A DNA stretch of 64,000 nt from Vibrio ziniensis (GCF_011064285.1 NZ_CP049331.1:1116001-1180000), one strand, 5' to 3'. Numbered from the stretch's first letter, positions 18,184 to 28,757 are shown. Translations and numbers: made by a program. The notes: generated by a model from the letters alone, not told the origin.

Positions 18184-18774
18184 ATGGTAGAACAAACATT
18201 TTTCGATTACGTAAATAAGTTTGGCGAGAGTCAACAGCGTTCAATGTTTGGTGGTATAGGTTTATTTCAAGAGGATGCTATGTATGCTCTATTAACTAAC
18301 GATTGCATATATATCAGAGGTGGAGAGGAGCTAGATGATCAGTTAACTTCATTGGGTTGCGAAAAGTTCCGTCATGTAAAGAAACAGACTGTAGCAACGG
18401 TTAACTACTATGAGATTACGGACTTATTCGATAATCGTTATGAAGGGTTAGAGGCTATTATTAGCACTTCAATAAAAAACGCAGTTTTTCAACGCGTAGA
18501 TCAGAAGTCTTCATCAAATCGTCGTTTGCGTGATTTACCAAATATGCAGTTAACTCTGGAAAGAATGGTAAAGAAATCTGGTGTATGTGATGTAGATACT
18601 TTTATGAAACTAGGCGCTTCTGTTGTGTTTAACAAAGTTTGCCAAACGTACGGGAACGATATTGATATTAAGTTGCTATGGAAGTTTGCGGGAGCTATTG
18701 AAGGTATACACTGGAAGTTATTGCAAGAACCTCGTAAACGCCAGCTTTTAGAAAGTTGCCGCCGTCGAACTTGA
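18184..18774 (+). CDS. tfoX: TfoX, regulator of natural competence
   Basis: 196 residues with two domains: TfoX_N (about 5-105, RSMFGGIGLFQEDAMYALL) and TfoX_C (about 115-195, RLRDLPNMQLTLERMVKKSG and GAIEGIHW). TfoX, with CRP, switches on DNA uptake and type VI secretion genes during growth on chitin. Assigned to tfoX rather than tfoY because there is no c-di-GMP riboswitch upstream and the neighbours (lysO, panP, serC) fit the tfoX locus. ATG 18184 lies nine bases after AAAGGG; the frame opens earlier at a TTG. Confidence 0.9.
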   Translation: MVEQTFFDYVNKFGESQQRSMFGGIGLFQEDAMYALLTNDCIYIRGGEELDDQLTSLGCEKFRHVKKQTVATVNYYEITDLFDNRYEGLEAIISTSIKNAVFQRVDQKSSSNRRLRDLPNMQLTLERMVKKSGVCDVDTFMKLGASVVFNKVCQTYGNDIDIKLLWKFAGAIEGIHWKLLQEPRKRQLLESCRRRT

Positions 18775-18789
18775 ACCTCTAAACGCTGA

Positions 18790-18825
18790 TTAAAAAGCCG
18801 AAGTTTAATACATCGGCTTTTTATT
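18790..18825. terminator. terminator between tfoX and the convergent outer-membrane-type gene
   Basis: AAAAAGCCGA (18792-18801) pairs with TCGGCTTTTT (18813-18822) over 11 bases, with A and T runs on the proper sides for both strands. Confidence 0.8.
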
Positions 18826-18846
18826 ATTCAAAAATCACGCTATTCA

Positions 18847-19389
18847 TTAAAGTTTAAAGCGAGTAGTAAAAATGATTTGATCGCCATATACGTCGTTTAA
18901 GCGAGCTTCCGCACCGATTGAGAATAGTTCTGTTGAATGGAATCGAGCATAGAATGAACCAATCCATTCATCATTGTCATCAATCGAGACAAAGCCACCT
19001 TTACCACCAACTTCAAGTTGTGGACCTAACCATTGGCGAACACCTAAGTTCAGTTCCATACCTGTGTCTGTTGAGTGACCTTTTTCATCCTGAACACGAA
19101 ATAACATTTCGCCTGTGAAATCTGCCCAGTTGTTTATTGGCGCGTGAAACCCAAAACCAGCTGCTGCTGCAAAATCACTTTCAAGCTCTGAATCAATACG
19201 AGCAACCATATGTGCATTTGGATGCACTGATTTACTTATTCCAGCACCAAAAGTCATAGGGCTTGCTCCAATACGAGCTTCAGCATAGTCATAGCTAAAA
19301 TTACTCATAACTGACGGGCTGTAACGGTCTTCAGCTAAACTCTGCCCAGACGTTATAAGTAGTGCTACTGCAATGATTGTTTTACGCAT
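18847..19389 (-). CDS. putative outer-membrane beta-barrel protein
   Basis: 180 residues with a signal peptide (cleavage near QSLA-ED, residue 19). The rest alternates hydrophobic and polar residues in about eight strands with frequent Gly and aromatic residues (for example FGAGISKS, LEVGGKGGFVSI, LFSIGAEARLND) and ends in IIFTTRFKL, as expected for a small barrel of outer-membrane type. Specific family not recognised. Confidence 0.6.
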   Translation of the reverse strand: MRKTIIAVALLITSGQSLAEDRYSPSVMSNFSYDYAEARIGASPMTFGAGISKSVHPNAHMVARIDSELESDFAAAAGFGFHAPINNWADFTGEMLFRVQDEKGHSTDTGMELNLGVRQWLGPQLEVGGKGGFVSIDDNDEWIGSFYARFHSTELFSIGAEARLNDVYGDQIIFTTRFKL

Positions 19390-19580
19390 AGTTACGGTAA
19401 ACCTGTATTTTTATCGTTAATCCGATGGTAACAAAGTGACGTTCATTGAATTGGATAGGCATCACTTTAACTCTAGCTACATGATAAAACATTGATGCAT
19501 CAAGAAACCATCAAAAAATGTCATAATTCTGTCGTTTGTTGAAACCAAGCAAATTAAGTGCCAGTTTCCTTAGTGTAAGC

Positions 19581-20078
19581 CTATTCACCATAATCCATTC
19601 GTTTTTCAGAAATAGCTTTGAGGATCTTTTCGGTATCCAATACTTTTACCCAAGGCATAAGATCTTTGTCATTTTCAATTACATATTGAGTAAGTTGATC
19701 TTTAACTGCTTGGCGAAGTTGATCTCCCATCCATGGTTTAGCGATGAAAAAATCTAAGCTAGCATGATTAACGGCTTCTACCGTATCATTAAGTCCCGCT
19801 TGCCCTGTTAACAATACCTTACGCGTTTTTGCCGTATCGACCTCATCATTCAGTTCAATTAAAAAGCTAATCCCAGTTTGTTCTGGCATTATGTGATCAC
19901 AAAGAATAAGAGCTAAATAAACCTCTTGCTTCCGATAATCCTCAATAACAGATTTTGCTTCACTGACTGACTGAGCCGCTTCTATGATGAAATGTTCCTC
20001 AAAGCAGTCAATATCTTGAATGACGCTATCTAGTACCTCTCGTTCATCATCGACACATAAAATCATGAATTTATTCAT
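19581..20078 (-). CDS. response regulator, receiver domain plus short tail
   Basis: 165 residues: a receiver domain with acidic pair D10/D11, phospho-acceptor D61 in LILCDHIMPEQTG, then LTGQAG and FFIAKPW switch positions, and a C-terminal helical tail of about 45 residues with no output domain. Start 20078 follows AAGGAAAATAAC; the frame runs further upstream into the kinase gene and is not used. It lies 10 bases after the kinase stop, so they form one operon. The N-terminal part of that kinase is clearly related to it. Confidence 0.88.
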   Translation of the reverse strand: MNKFMILCVDDEREVLDSVIQDIDCFEEHFIIEAAQSVSEAKSVIEDYRKQEVYLALILCDHIMPEQTGISFLIELNDEVDTAKTRKVLLTGQAGLNDTVEAVNHASLDFFIAKPWMGDQLRQAVKDQLTQYVIENDKDLMPWVKVLDTEKILKAISEKRMDYGE

Positions 20079-20088
20079 GTTATTTTCC

Positions 20089-22029
20089 TTATTGTTCAGC
20101 GGTGGTGAGGAGTAGAGGAAGCCATACTCGCATATTGGTGTACTCTCCGAGTTTAGACTCAACGTCAATCCAACCATGATGCTGATGCATAATTTGTTGG
20201 CATATAGAGAGTCCAATACCTAAGCCAAAATTACCTTCGCGTTTTGTTGTGTAGTTAAGCTCAAATATTCTTTCTTTAATTTCTTCTGAAATCCCGTGTC
20301 CGTTGTCTTTGAAATTGACGACGGCATAAGTTTGCCCCTCTTTTTTTTCTATTTTGGAACTAATTTCCAATATTCCTCTTTCAGGGAAGGCGTCTATCGC
20401 ATTGGAAATTAAGTTTGTCCAAACTTGCTGAAGAGCAATGGGCAGGCAGCGGACTGGAGGTATTTCTGAATACTCTTTGACTAATTTATGTAGTTTCAAG
20501 CGATTTTCGAAAATAACGAGAGTATCTTCAATTCCTTCATGAATATCGACCACGTGGAAGGTTTCGTCATCCACACGAGCGTAACCTTTTAAACTCTTTA
20601 CCATATCAGTAATTCGTTGCGCACAAACTTTAATGGAGCGAAGCGTGGTGCCAGTCAGGTGATACCGTTCAAGCGATTCCAGATTCTTCAACATTGCGTC
20701 AGGATTGGATTTGGCTCCTTTAACTGATTCCTCGTCATTGTTAAGTCCTAGCTTAACCATTTTTTTAGAGAGTAGTCGATGATGTATTTTGCTTTCTAAC
20801 TGTTTAGCAAGTTCGCGTTCTTCGGATGTTGACATGGGTTTTGCAATCAGAGCTGCTTTGAGCATGTGCGAACCTTGGTGATTTGTTGTTGAATCTGCAT
20901 AACTATCCACAATATTCTCAATGTTACTTGAAAGAGTATCAGTACCTCTCAAAATTGCAGATACGGGATTGTTGAGCTCATGAGCAACACCAGCGACCAG
21001 TTGGCCAAGCATTGCCATTTTTTCACCTTCAATCAATTGTTGATGAGCGGATTCCAACGATTCGAGCGTTTCTTGTAGCTGTATTTTGGTGTTGATACTT
21101 CTTTGCAGACGTCTATTGAAGTGCCGTAACAGAAGGTTAGTAAATAAAGGAAGCAAACTCGTGTTGGTATGCATAACTTTTGCGAATATATCTCTGTCTA
21201 ACTTGATAACTTCGGTTTTAGTCAGTGTGATTGCAGTAGAAAAAGAGCATTCGCCTGTAACAAAAGACATGCCACCGACAATGTTTCCCTTTTGATGCCT
21301 TACCACCTCTCTTTGCTGACCATGCTTATCTTTTTTGTACAGAGCTACCTCACCTTCAGTGATAAACCACAAAAAGCGATTTTCTTTTCCTTCGACAGTG
21401 AGTAAATGATCGGCAGAATAGGTCCGACATGCTTTAGTATCGTCTTGCTTTTCAAAAAATTGGTTTAGTGCGCCAATGACTTGGTCTGCAAGCTCAGAAT
21501 CGGATAGTTGGTGGTACTCTGTAATGAAGCCTTGCCGGTATGAGTGCATTTTGTTGTCGATATGAGAACGTAATAACCTTTGCTGATCAAGTACGCTGCT
21601 GTAGTGAAGCGCGTTATCTTTGTCATTTTCCAACACATAGGTGGTAAGCTCTTGAACCACCGTCTTATAAAGTACGTTGTTTTGCAAAGGTTTAGTCAAG
21701 CAGTAGTCTAATCGACCCTCATTCACCGCGCTGACTATAGCCTGAATATCTTGACCACAACTGATGAGAACTTTACGTGCATTTTTGGTGTTGTCCATTC
21801 GATCTAGATGGATCAAAAAGTCTGCACCGTTTAAGTTTGCGTTATGGCTGGCGATGACTAAAGCAACTGTCTGATTCTGAGATTCTAAATACTCCAATGC
21901 CTGCTCTGCTTCTTCGAAAGAATCGGCGGTGTGCAAATCGAATTTGGTCGCGAACTCTCGCAGTTCGTGCCGCCATTGTTCGATACTAATGGGATTGTTA
22001 TCTAAGCAGAGTAGGGCGTATTGATTCAC
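20089..22029 (-). CDS. hybrid sensor kinase: pseudo-receiver, cyclic-nucleotide-binding-like domain, HisKA, HATPase
   Basis: 646 residues. Residues 1-140 are a receiver domain related to the neighbouring regulator, but its phospho-acceptor position is S61 instead of D and its acidic pair is D10/N11, so it should not be phosphorylated normally. Residues about 195-300 match a cyclic-nucleotide-binding-like fold (FITEGEVALYKKD, GNIVGGMSF). A coiled linker leads to HisKA with H350 in AGVAHELNNPV, then HATPase with NLISNAIDAFP, DNGHGI and FGLGIGLSICQQI. No transmembrane segment, so cytosolic. Confidence 0.88.
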   Translation of the reverse strand: MNQYALLCLDNNPISIEQWRHELREFATKFDLHTADSFEEAEQALEYLESQNQTVALVIASHNANLNGADFLIHLDRMDNTKNARKVLISCGQDIQAIVSAVNEGRLDYCLTKPLQNNVLYKTVVQELTTYVLENDKDNALHYSSVLDQQRLLRSHIDNKMHSYRQGFITEYHQLSDSELADQVIGALNQFFEKQDDTKACRTYSADHLLTVEGKENRFLWFITEGEVALYKKDKHGQQREVVRHQKGNIVGGMSFVTGECSFSTAITLTKTEVIKLDRDIFAKVMHTNTSLLPLFTNLLLRHFNRRLQRSINTKIQLQETLESLESAHQQLIEGEKMAMLGQLVAGVAHELNNPVSAILRGTDTLSSNIENIVDSYADSTTNHQGSHMLKAALIAKPMSTSEERELAKQLESKIHHRLLSKKMVKLGLNNDEESVKGAKSNPDAMLKNLESLERYHLTGTTLRSIKVCAQRITDMVKSLKGYARVDDETFHVVDIHEGIEDTLVIFENRLKLHKLVKEYSEIPPVRCLPIALQQVWTNLISNAIDAFPERGILEISSKIEKKEGQTYAVVNFKDNGHGISEEIKERIFELNYTTKREGNFGLGIGLSICQQIMHQHHGWIDVESKLGEYTNMRVWLPLLLTTAEQ

Positions 22030-22240
22030 GATGCTCTCATCATATTGAAATCCGACTCTATTACTTTATCAAGAGACGATAAATTGAACTGAGAGCAAGG
22101 TTTTAGAACGCCAATTTAGAGTCAACGATCATCAATACTCTGAATTTACAATTACTTTTACTGTCTTTCATTGAGCACGACCTTGAGCTCACAGAACCTT
22201 ATCGGTAGACTGCATGAAACAAGTTGGGAACTTCCATATT

Positions 22241-23506
22241 ATGAAAAAATTAAAATTAGTTGGAGCAGTTGGCGGCGCAATATCGTTAGCTTTGTGCTGG
22301 CCTTTAGCGGTAGGGCAAATTGGTCAGAATGTGATTACTGATGGTCTAAAGCATATCAGCAATGACGATATATCTGCGGCGCTGATCAGTTATGACCGTG
22401 GTTATCTATCTTCGCATGCGCAAACACGTTTTAGTGTAACTAGCCCTATTCTTAAACAGCAGATGCTAGCAGAAGGACTACCAACAGAAGTAACCGTCAA
22501 CAGCGAGATTCGACATGGGTTGGTTGGTATTTCGACTATTTCTACTTTTCCTGACTATCCTGAATCGCCTTTAGTAATAAATAGCACGACGCAACTTAAC
22601 GGAAACACAAGCTATTCTTCTAAACTGGATAATTGGCATTTTCGAAGTGAAGGTCCGGATTCAGTTGCTATTTCCATTCTTTCTTCTGAACTGTCTGGTA
22701 CAGTGACAACACTAGGCAAAGTGAATTTCAATATTTCAATCCCTTCCATTGCATTGAATTTTGCTTCTGGCGAGAACATGTTGTTTTCTGATTTGACTGG
22801 TCAAGGTGATGGCAAACAAGACGCGGGCTTTTGGATCGGAAAGCAAAATATCACCCTCGGAAGCTTAACGGTTGACGATGGTTTGGGTACTACTCTATTC
22901 GCCGTTGACAATACCTCTTATCAGTTTGAATCGAAGTTAGATGCAGATAAATTACGGTTTACTAGCAATCACAAGCTGAATGTTGATCAATTCACATCAG
23001 AAGACGGTGAAGTTAATAATGTTCAACTGGATTTCACTTTGGGAGCTGTTGATAGCAAAGCTTTCCTAGCGCTTTCAAATATCTATCAAAGTAATCCATA
23101 TTTAGGTTCTGATGATATTCAACAAGCGATGCCACACATTGATTCGTTATTTTCAAAAGGCTTCTTTATCAGCATGAGTCCATTTGCTTTGAATCTTGGC
23201 GAGGGTGAGTTTACTTCTAAAGCCACTCTGAATTTTCCAGAGGGAACGAATAACGTATCCAAAGACCCAAGTGTAATTGTGTCAGCGTTAACGGGTGGGT
23301 TAGAAGCTTTTGTTTCGAATCAATTGGTTGCTGATTATCCGATTATTCAGCAAGGTGTGGATGAATTGCTGTTGATGGAAATGATGACGCAGAATGACCA
23401 AGGTTATCAGCTTAATGCCGATATTAAAGAAGGAAATGTTGTGTTCTCAAACGGCCATAAAGTGCCACTTTTTACCTTGTTTATGTCGGCGATGATGGTG
23501 CGTTAA
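22241..23506 (+). CDS. DUF945 family protein
   Basis: 421 residues beginning with a signal or anchor segment (about 4-26) then a long beta-rich domain of the DUF945 (YdgA-like) family, with features such as SYDRGYLSSHAQTRF near residue 45. Members are inner-membrane-anchored periplasmic proteins of unclear function. Neither candidate start (22214 or 22241) has a strong ribosome site; 22241 is chosen because the lysines directly before the hydrophobic segment make a normal signal N terminus. Confidence 0.75.
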   Translation: MKKLKLVGAVGGAISLALCWPLAVGQIGQNVITDGLKHISNDDISAALISYDRGYLSSHAQTRFSVTSPILKQQMLAEGLPTEVTVNSEIRHGLVGISTISTFPDYPESPLVINSTTQLNGNTSYSSKLDNWHFRSEGPDSVAISILSSELSGTVTTLGKVNFNISIPSIALNFASGENMLFSDLTGQGDGKQDAGFWIGKQNITLGSLTVDDGLGTTLFAVDNTSYQFESKLDADKLRFTSNHKLNVDQFTSEDGEVNNVQLDFTLGAVDSKAFLALSNIYQSNPYLGSDDIQQAMPHIDSLFSKGFFISMSPFALNLGEGEFTSKATLNFPEGTNNVSKDPSVIVSALTGGLEAFVSNQLVADYPIIQQGVDELLLMEMMTQNDQGYQLNADIKEGNVVFSNGHKVPLFTLFMSAMMVR

Positions 23507-23550
23507 TCCCGTCATACATCCTAAAGTCTTTGAAATTTAGATTAGTTGAA

Positions 23551-23585
23551 GAAAAGAGGTCGAAAGACCTCTTTTCTTGCTTTTT
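23551..23585 (+). terminator. terminator after the DUF945 gene
   Basis: GAAAAGAGGTC pairs with its exact 11-base complement over a stable GAAA tetraloop (23551-23576) and is followed by TTGCTTTTT. Confidence 0.9.
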
Positions 23586-23644
23586 ATCCGATGAAAAAAG
23601 TGGTATTAATCACACTCATCATCGATAGCAGGAGCAAGGAACAC

Positions 23645-24739
23645 ATGGAGCCGAAAACGGACACTGTTTATAACTTTAGTGCTGGTCCAGCAGCGTTACC
23701 AAAAGCCGTGATGGAAAAAGCACAGGCTGAATTTGTTAACTGGAACGGCATGGGCGTTTCGGTTATGGAAATTAGCCACCGCAGTAAGCCTTTTATTAAG
23801 GTGGCACAAGAAGCTGAACAGGATTTACGCGATCTTCTAAATATCCCAGACAACTATAAAGTACTATTTTGCCAAGGTGGCGCACGTGCACAATTTGCAG
23901 CAGTGCCTTTGAACCTAATGGGCAATGCAAAGAAAGCGACTTATATTGATGGTGGATACTGGGCAGAAAGCGCAGTAAATGAAGCTCAAAAATATTGTGA
24001 AACAGACGTTTTTGATGCCAAAGTACAGAAAGATGGCAAAATCGCTATTTTACCTGCGAGCGAATGGAAAATTGACCCAGAAGCGGCTTATGTTCACTTC
24101 TGTCCAAACGAAACTATTGATGGTATCGAGATCAACGATCTACCAGTAACCGATAAACCAATCGTTGCTGATATGTCGTCTACCATTCTTTCTCGTGAAA
24201 TTGATGTATCGAAATACGGTGTTATCTACGCTGGTGCGCAGAAAAATATCGGTCCTGCGGGTATTTGTATCGCGATCGTGCGTGATGATTTGTTAGAACT
24301 AGCAAGTGATCTGGTACCTGGTATTTTGAATTACAAACTGTTAGCAGAACAAGATTCAATGTTCAACACACCACCAACTTACGCTTGGTATTTATCAGGT
24401 TTGGTATTTAAGTGGTTGAAAGAACAGGGTGGCGTAAAAGCGATTGAGAAAATCAACCGCGAAAAAGCAGCTCTGCTGTACGATTACGTAGATTCGTCAG
24501 ATTTCTACCGTAATGGTATTCATCCAAATAACCGTTCTCTAATGAATGTGCCATTCCAATTAGCGAAGCCTGAATTAGACGGTACCTTCCTAGAGTTGGC
24601 TGAAGCTCGTGGTTTAACGTCGTTAAAAGGTCACCGTGTTGTTGGCGGTATGCGTGCGTCGATCTATAACGCAATGACTCTTGAAGGTGTCCAAGCACTT
24701 GTTTCGTTTATGAAAGAGTTCGAAGCGCAGTACGCTTAA
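23645..24739 (+). CDS. serC: phosphoserine aminotransferase
   Basis: 364 residues, normal for SerC. Begins with the conserved [10 protein letters not shown], has the PLP Schiff-base lysine K200 in [12 protein letters not shown], and ends with [20 protein letters not shown]. Converts 3-phosphohydroxypyruvate to phosphoserine and also acts in pyridoxine synthesis. ATG 23645 follows AAGGA by six bases; a 33-codon upstream extension overlapping the preceding terminator is rejected. Confidence 0.96.
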   Translation: MEPKTDTVYNFSAGPAALPKAVMEKAQAEFVNWNGMGVSVMEISHRSKPFIKVAQEAEQDLRDLLNIPDNYKVLFCQGGARAQFAAVPLNLMGNAKKATYIDGGYWAESAVNEAQKYCETDVFDAKVQKDGKIAILPASEWKIDPEAAYVHFCPNETIDGIEINDLPVTDKPIVADMSSTILSREIDVSKYGVIYAGAQKNIGPAGICIAIVRDDLLELASDLVPGILNYKLLAEQDSMFNTPPTYAWYLSGLVFKWLKEQGGVKAIEKINREKAALLYDYVDSSDFYRNGIHPNNRSLMNVPFQLAKPELDGTFLELAEARGLTSLKGHRVVGGMRASIYNAMTLEGVQALVSFMKEFEAQYA

Positions 24740-24776
24740 TTCGCTAAACTGTTTTGACAAATAATTCAGTTAATAG

Positions 24777-24805
24777 AAAGCGCAGCCTGAGCTGCGCTTT
24801 TTTAT
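24777..24805. terminator. terminator between serC and ygiQ
   Basis: AAAGCGCAGC and GCTGCGCTTT pair over CTGA (24777-24800), followed by T. The convergent ygiQ stops 27 bases further on, so it may serve both genes. Confidence 0.8.
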
Positions 24806-24826
24806 GCTTTGCGATTAACAAACGCT

Positions 24827-27178
24827 CTATTGCGTTCGTTGAGAAGGTCGGCTTTGACCTTTACCTTTGTTCGTATTTGGTCGAGCGCTGCTTTGTGGGC
24901 GAGCATTTCCTTGAGCGCGACTGCTGCCTTGTGAATTACTAGTACCTTGTGAACTGCCGTAGGAACCTTTTGCACCTGATTTGCTGTTGCCCGATGCTTT
25001 GTTTCCGCGTGGATTATCGCCACGATTATTTTCTTTACGGCTATTTTCACCACGACCGCTATCACCACGCAGTGCATCAAAACCTGGTTGAGATTTAGTA
25101 TGCTTTGTCGCGAATCGGTTTGAACCATGACGACCAGATTTACGACGTTGCGCAGGTGTGAGCTTGTCGCTGTCTTCCGAAGGCACCAAACAGCCCGGTT
25201 TATCACCGATAAGGTGTTTTTTACCCATGTTAATCAACGCTTCGCGGATCAACGGCCAATTTAGTGGGTCGTGATAACGAAGCAGAGCTTTGTGCAAACG
25301 TCTTTGACGGTCACCTTTTGGTACCGTGACGTCTTCACGTTTTTTATACTTCACGCGTTTTAGCGGGTTCACTTCAGAGTGATACATCGCCGTTGCATTA
25401 CACATTGGTGATGGGTAGAAGTTCTGTACTTGGTCACACTCGTAATCACGACTTTTTAGCCAGAGTGCCAAGTTCACCATGTCTTCATCTTCAGTACCTG
25501 GGTGTGCAGAGATGAAATAAGGAATAAGGTATTGTTTCTTGCCTGCTTCCGCACTGTATTTATCAAATAGCTCTTTAAAGCGGTCAAATGTTCCCATACC
25601 GGGCTTCATCATCAGATCCAGAGGGTTCTTTTCCGTATGTTCAGGAGCAATCTTCAGATAACCACCTACGTGGTGAGTCACAAGCTCTTTCACGTATTCT
25701 GGAGATTCAATAGCTAAGTCGTAACGAACGCCAGACGCGATCATCACTTTCTTAATGCCTTCCACTTTACGCGCTTCACGATACAAATCGATAGTGTGCT
25801 TGTGGTCTGTATTCAACTTATGACAGATACCAGGGAAAACACATGAAGGACGACGACAGTTTGCTTCCGCCTTAGGATCCGAGCAACCTAAACGGTACAT
25901 GTTGGCTGTTGGTCCGCCGAGATCCGAAATCGTGCCAGTAAAGCCCGGTACTTTATCGCGAATCTCTTTTAGTTCGTTGATGATAGATTCTTTTGAGCGG
26001 TTCTGAATGATTCGTCCTTCGTGCTCTGTAATTGAACAGAAAGAACAGCCACCAAAACAGCCACGCATAATGTTGACTGACGTTTTAATCATGTCATACG
26101 CAGGAATCTTATCTTTGCCGTATTTAGGGTGAGGCACACGTGCGTAAGGTAAATCAAACACATAGTCCATTTCTTCTGTAGTTAATGGAATCGGAGCTTG
26201 GTTTACCCATAGTTCGCGGTTGCCGTGGCTTTGAATCAGTGCACGACCAGAGTACGGGTTTGTTTCTAAATGCAGTACGCGGCTTGCGTGAGCATAAAGA
26301 ATACGGTCATTCAGTAACTTCTCATACGAAGGCAGACGTACAGCAGTTGTTTTCGCATCATGACGGGAAGGGCGAACCGTAATCGGTTTTGCTTCTTCTT
26401 CGTCTTTTTTGGTTTCACACTGCGTTTCAATTTCGTACGGGTTTGTTGGTACAAATGGCGTACTTGGTTTATCAATGCGTGATGAGTCAATGACTTTGAA
26501 GCCTTCTGGTACGGCAGCAAGGTTGACCGCTGTGCCACGGACATTAATCAGATCGCTAATGGACTCACCATCAGCTAATCGGTGTGCCACTTCTACCAGA
26601 GCGCGTTCTGCGTTACCAAACAAAAGAATGTCGGCTTTCGCATCAAACAGTACTGAACGACGAACTTTGTCAGACCAATAGTCATAGTGAGAAACACGGC
26701 GAAGGCTAGCTTCAATACCACCTAGAACAATAGGTACATCTTTATACGCTTCACGGCAGCGTTGAGAGTAAACCAAGGTTGCGCGATCAGGGCGTTTGCC
26801 GCCTTCATTATTTGGCGTGTAAGCATCATCATGGCGCAACTTTCTATCTGATGTGTAACGGTTGATCATGGAGTCCATGTTACCTGCTGTTACGCCGAAG
26901 AAGAGATTTGGTTTGCCTAACGCCATAAATGCGTCTTTGTTCTGCCATTCTGGCTGCGCAATGATACCGACGCGGAAACCTTGAGCTTCTAACAGACGTC
27001 CGATAATTGCCATACCAAAACTTGGGTGATCAACATAAGCATCACCAGTCACAATAATAATGTCACAGCTATCCCATCCAAGCGCATCCATCTCTTTACG
27101 ACTGGTAGGTAAAAAGCGTGCCGTACCGAAGCATTCTGCCCAGTACTTTTTGTGTTCAAAAATTTTAGGTGTATTCAT
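24827..27178 (-). CDS. ygiQ: YgiQ family radical SAM protein
   Basis: 783 residues. N-terminal YgiQ domain (about 1-330, with [19 protein letters not shown]), then radical SAM core with the 4Fe-4S motif CFGGCSFC near residue 371 and [11 protein letters not shown]; a conserved C-terminal part ([11 protein letters not shown]) and a disordered Gly/Ser/Asn/Arg-rich tail of about 90 residues. Reaction unknown. The first ten or so residues are short compared with what I recall of relatives, and the prophage integrase ends four bases before the start codon, so the native 5' region has been replaced. Confidence 0.9.
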   Translation of the reverse strand: MNTPKIFEHKKYWAECFGTARFLPTSRKEMDALGWDSCDIIIVTGDAYVDHPSFGMAIIGRLLEAQGFRVGIIAQPEWQNKDAFMALGKPNLFFGVTAGNMDSMINRYTSDRKLRHDDAYTPNNEGGKRPDRATLVYSQRCREAYKDVPIVLGGIEASLRRVSHYDYWSDKVRRSVLFDAKADILLFGNAERALVEVAHRLADGESISDLINVRGTAVNLAAVPEGFKVIDSSRIDKPSTPFVPTNPYEIETQCETKKDEEEAKPITVRPSRHDAKTTAVRLPSYEKLLNDRILYAHASRVLHLETNPYSGRALIQSHGNRELWVNQAPIPLTTEEMDYVFDLPYARVPHPKYGKDKIPAYDMIKTSVNIMRGCFGGCSFCSITEHEGRIIQNRSKESIINELKEIRDKVPGFTGTISDLGGPTANMYRLGCSDPKAEANCRRPSCVFPGICHKLNTDHKHTIDLYREARKVEGIKKVMIASGVRYDLAIESPEYVKELVTHHVGGYLKIAPEHTEKNPLDLMMKPGMGTFDRFKELFDKYSAEAGKKQYLIPYFISAHPGTEDEDMVNLALWLKSRDYECDQVQNFYPSPMCNATAMYHSEVNPLKRVKYKKREDVTVPKGDRQRRLHKALLRYHDPLNWPLIREALINMGKKHLIGDKPGCLVPSEDSDKLTPAQRRKSGRHGSNRFATKHTKSQPGFDALRGDSGRGENSRKENNRGDNPRGNKASGNSKSGAKGSYGSSQGTSNSQGSSRAQGNARPQSSARPNTNKGKGQSRPSQRTQ

Positions 27179-27182
27179 ATAG

Positions 27183-28442
27183 TTAAGTCTTGCTCACTTT
27201 ACTTAGGGGCACATTGGGGGCATTTTGACCGTATTTATTATTTAGCATGTCCAGCTGATTTTGTGTGTGGTCGCTTACCCAATCACCGTATGTTTGGTAA
27301 ACCTCTTTCGCACTCGAATGGCCCATTTGTTTCGCAATGAACGTTGGGTTTGCCCCCGCAGATAGCATCCAGCAAGCGTAGGTATGGCGCGTCTGATATG
27401 GACGTCGATAGGTGATCTTCGCCCGTTTACATATGGCTGTCCATTTCTCCCAAATACTCACATGATGATAGTAACGATTATTCGTTTCATACCTTGATGT
27501 AATACTAGGCGAAAAAACAGGCCGAATAAAATAGCGGTGGAGTTTACCATGTTCTCGCTGAAGTACATCAATTTCTATTGCAGGTAACATAAAAGTTAAT
27601 GCTTTTTGTTTTCTCAGTGCATCAACGGCTGGTTCCAGCAAGTTCACAACCCTTTCACCAGACACGGTTTTAGGTCGCTTAAAGAAACCTTCTAAGGCTA
27701 AGTTTCTGCAGACCGTAATCGTCTTTTTATCTAGATCGATATCTTCCCAGGCTAACGCCATAAGTTCACCGTGGCGAAGACCTGAATAGACTGCCAATTG
27801 CCAGAAGTTTTCATCTTGCTGGTGGGGACAAGCTGCGATAACCCTTCCAAACTCTTCCTCTGTTAACGGATTCGGTCTTTTCTTCTGAATCTTCAGTTCC
27901 TTTATTCCTGTCAATAAACGTTGATCAACGTAACCAGTATTAATAGCAAAACCAAAAACGCCTTTAATTGTTCGCATGTAGGTGTTTACCGTTGAGGCCG
28001 AGCAGGTTTCAGTAAACTTTTTCCTCAGATTGAGTAAATCTGATTGAGTCACACTACTCACAATCTGATCACCATTCATATTCCATAGCACCTGTTTGAT
28101 TCTTTGTTTGTAGTTCTTCAGTGTTGAAGGTGTTACTTCAATAGATTTTAGGTTTAACCATTCATCGAACAGTTGTGACATTGTGATGCTATTGGCTACT
28201 GGTTGGAATGTTGCTGCATGCTTGGATTCTGGAAACCATTCGTGATAAGCAAAGCTGCCAGTGCGGATAGCATGACAAACTGAAACGCGGCGTTCTGCAG
28301 CAATACGAATGTTTTTGGGAGTAGGGGGACACTTCAAAGATTCTCTGTAGCGATCCCCTTTATAGATAAACCAAATACGCAACATGCCAGAATGAATTTC
28401 AACGCCAGTGGGGAGTTTCTTTGGCGGCATGTTGTTCTCCAT
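27183..28442 (-). CDS. int: phage tyrosine integrase
   Basis: 419 residues: N-terminal arm-binding domain of the DUF3596 type (about 8-70), core-binding SAM-like domain (about 85-180) and catalytic domain with R223 (SGLRHGE), the R352-H353 pair in [10 protein letters not shown]375 (QMGHSS) and nucleophile Y385. The usual first His of the H-x-x-R box is Tyr here, as is common in this integrase group. Its start overlaps the xis-like gene stop by one base. It ends four bases before ygiQ on the same strand. Confidence 0.95.
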   Translation of the reverse strand: MENNMPPKKLPTGVEIHSGMLRIWFIYKGDRYRESLKCPPTPKNIRIAAERRVSVCHAIRTGSFAYHEWFPESKHAATFQPVANSITMSQLFDEWLNLKSIEVTPSTLKNYKQRIKQVLWNMNGDQIVSSVTQSDLLNLRKKFTETCSASTVNTYMRTIKGVFGFAINTGYVDQRLLTGIKELKIQKKRPNPLTEEEFGRVIAACPHQQDENFWQLAVYSGLRHGELMALAWEDIDLDKKTITVCRNLALEGFFKRPKTVSGERVVNLLEPAVDALRKQKALTFMLPAIEIDVLQREHGKLHRYFIRPVFSPSITSRYETNNRYYHHVSIWEKWTAICKRAKITYRRPYQTRHTYACWMLSAGANPTFIAKQMGHSSAKEVYQTYGDWVSDHTQNQLDMLNNKYGQNAPNVPLSKVSKT

Positions 28443-28681
28443 TAGTGTTGTGGGTAAGAGTCAATCCACTTGTTGATCTCTGGAATGTTATAAACAATTT
28501 TTGCTTTTTTCAGTGAAGCCTCTCCACTGGTACCAATCCTTCGGTAATGTTTGCCCTGCATCCATACCCGGTTGCGATAGTTGTTGAGGGCGGTATCTGT
28601 CCAGCCAAACATGGCGAGTACGATATCCTCTCCAACCCATTTCATGTTTGCAGGATCAATAGAAACGGTAGTTGCACCCAT
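28442..28681 (-). CDS. xis: excisionase-like DNA-binding protein
   Basis: 79 residues, winged-helix excisionase type: MKWVGEDIVLAMFGWTDTALNNYRNRVW, then RIGTSGEASLKKAKIVYNIPEINKWI, the latter being the usual end of phage excisionases that read 'd-e-i-n-k-W'. Adjacent to int with one-base overlap. Start 28681 is chosen because AGGAAT lies nine bases upstream; the frame is open another 61 codons through the ssb end, but that stretch looks non-coding. Confidence 0.75.
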   Translation of the reverse strand: MGATTVSIDPANMKWVGEDIVLAMFGWTDTALNNYRNRVWMQGKHYRRIGTSGEASLKKAKIVYNIPEINKWIDSYPQH

Positions 28682-28719
28682 AACGTTTATTCCTATTGTT
28701 CTATTTGTAAAACTCTTAG

Positions 28720-28751
28720 CAACCACCAAACCAACATAGCTTTGGTGGTTG
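28720..28751 (-). terminator. 11-bp hairpin between ssb and xis-like genes
   Basis: CAACCACCAAA (28720-28730) and TTTGGTGGTTG (28741-28751) are exact complements over a 10-base loop. Read leftward it follows the ssb stop by seven bases but has no good T run, so it may be an attenuator or RNA-stability element rather than a full terminator. Confidence 0.45.
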
Positions 28752-28757
28752 ACACCA

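Noticed and set aside
24802..25206. 134-codon frame over the end of ygiQ
   Set aside because: It is the shadow of ygiQ's repetitive Gly/Ser/Asn/Arg tail in another frame; no ribosome site or family.
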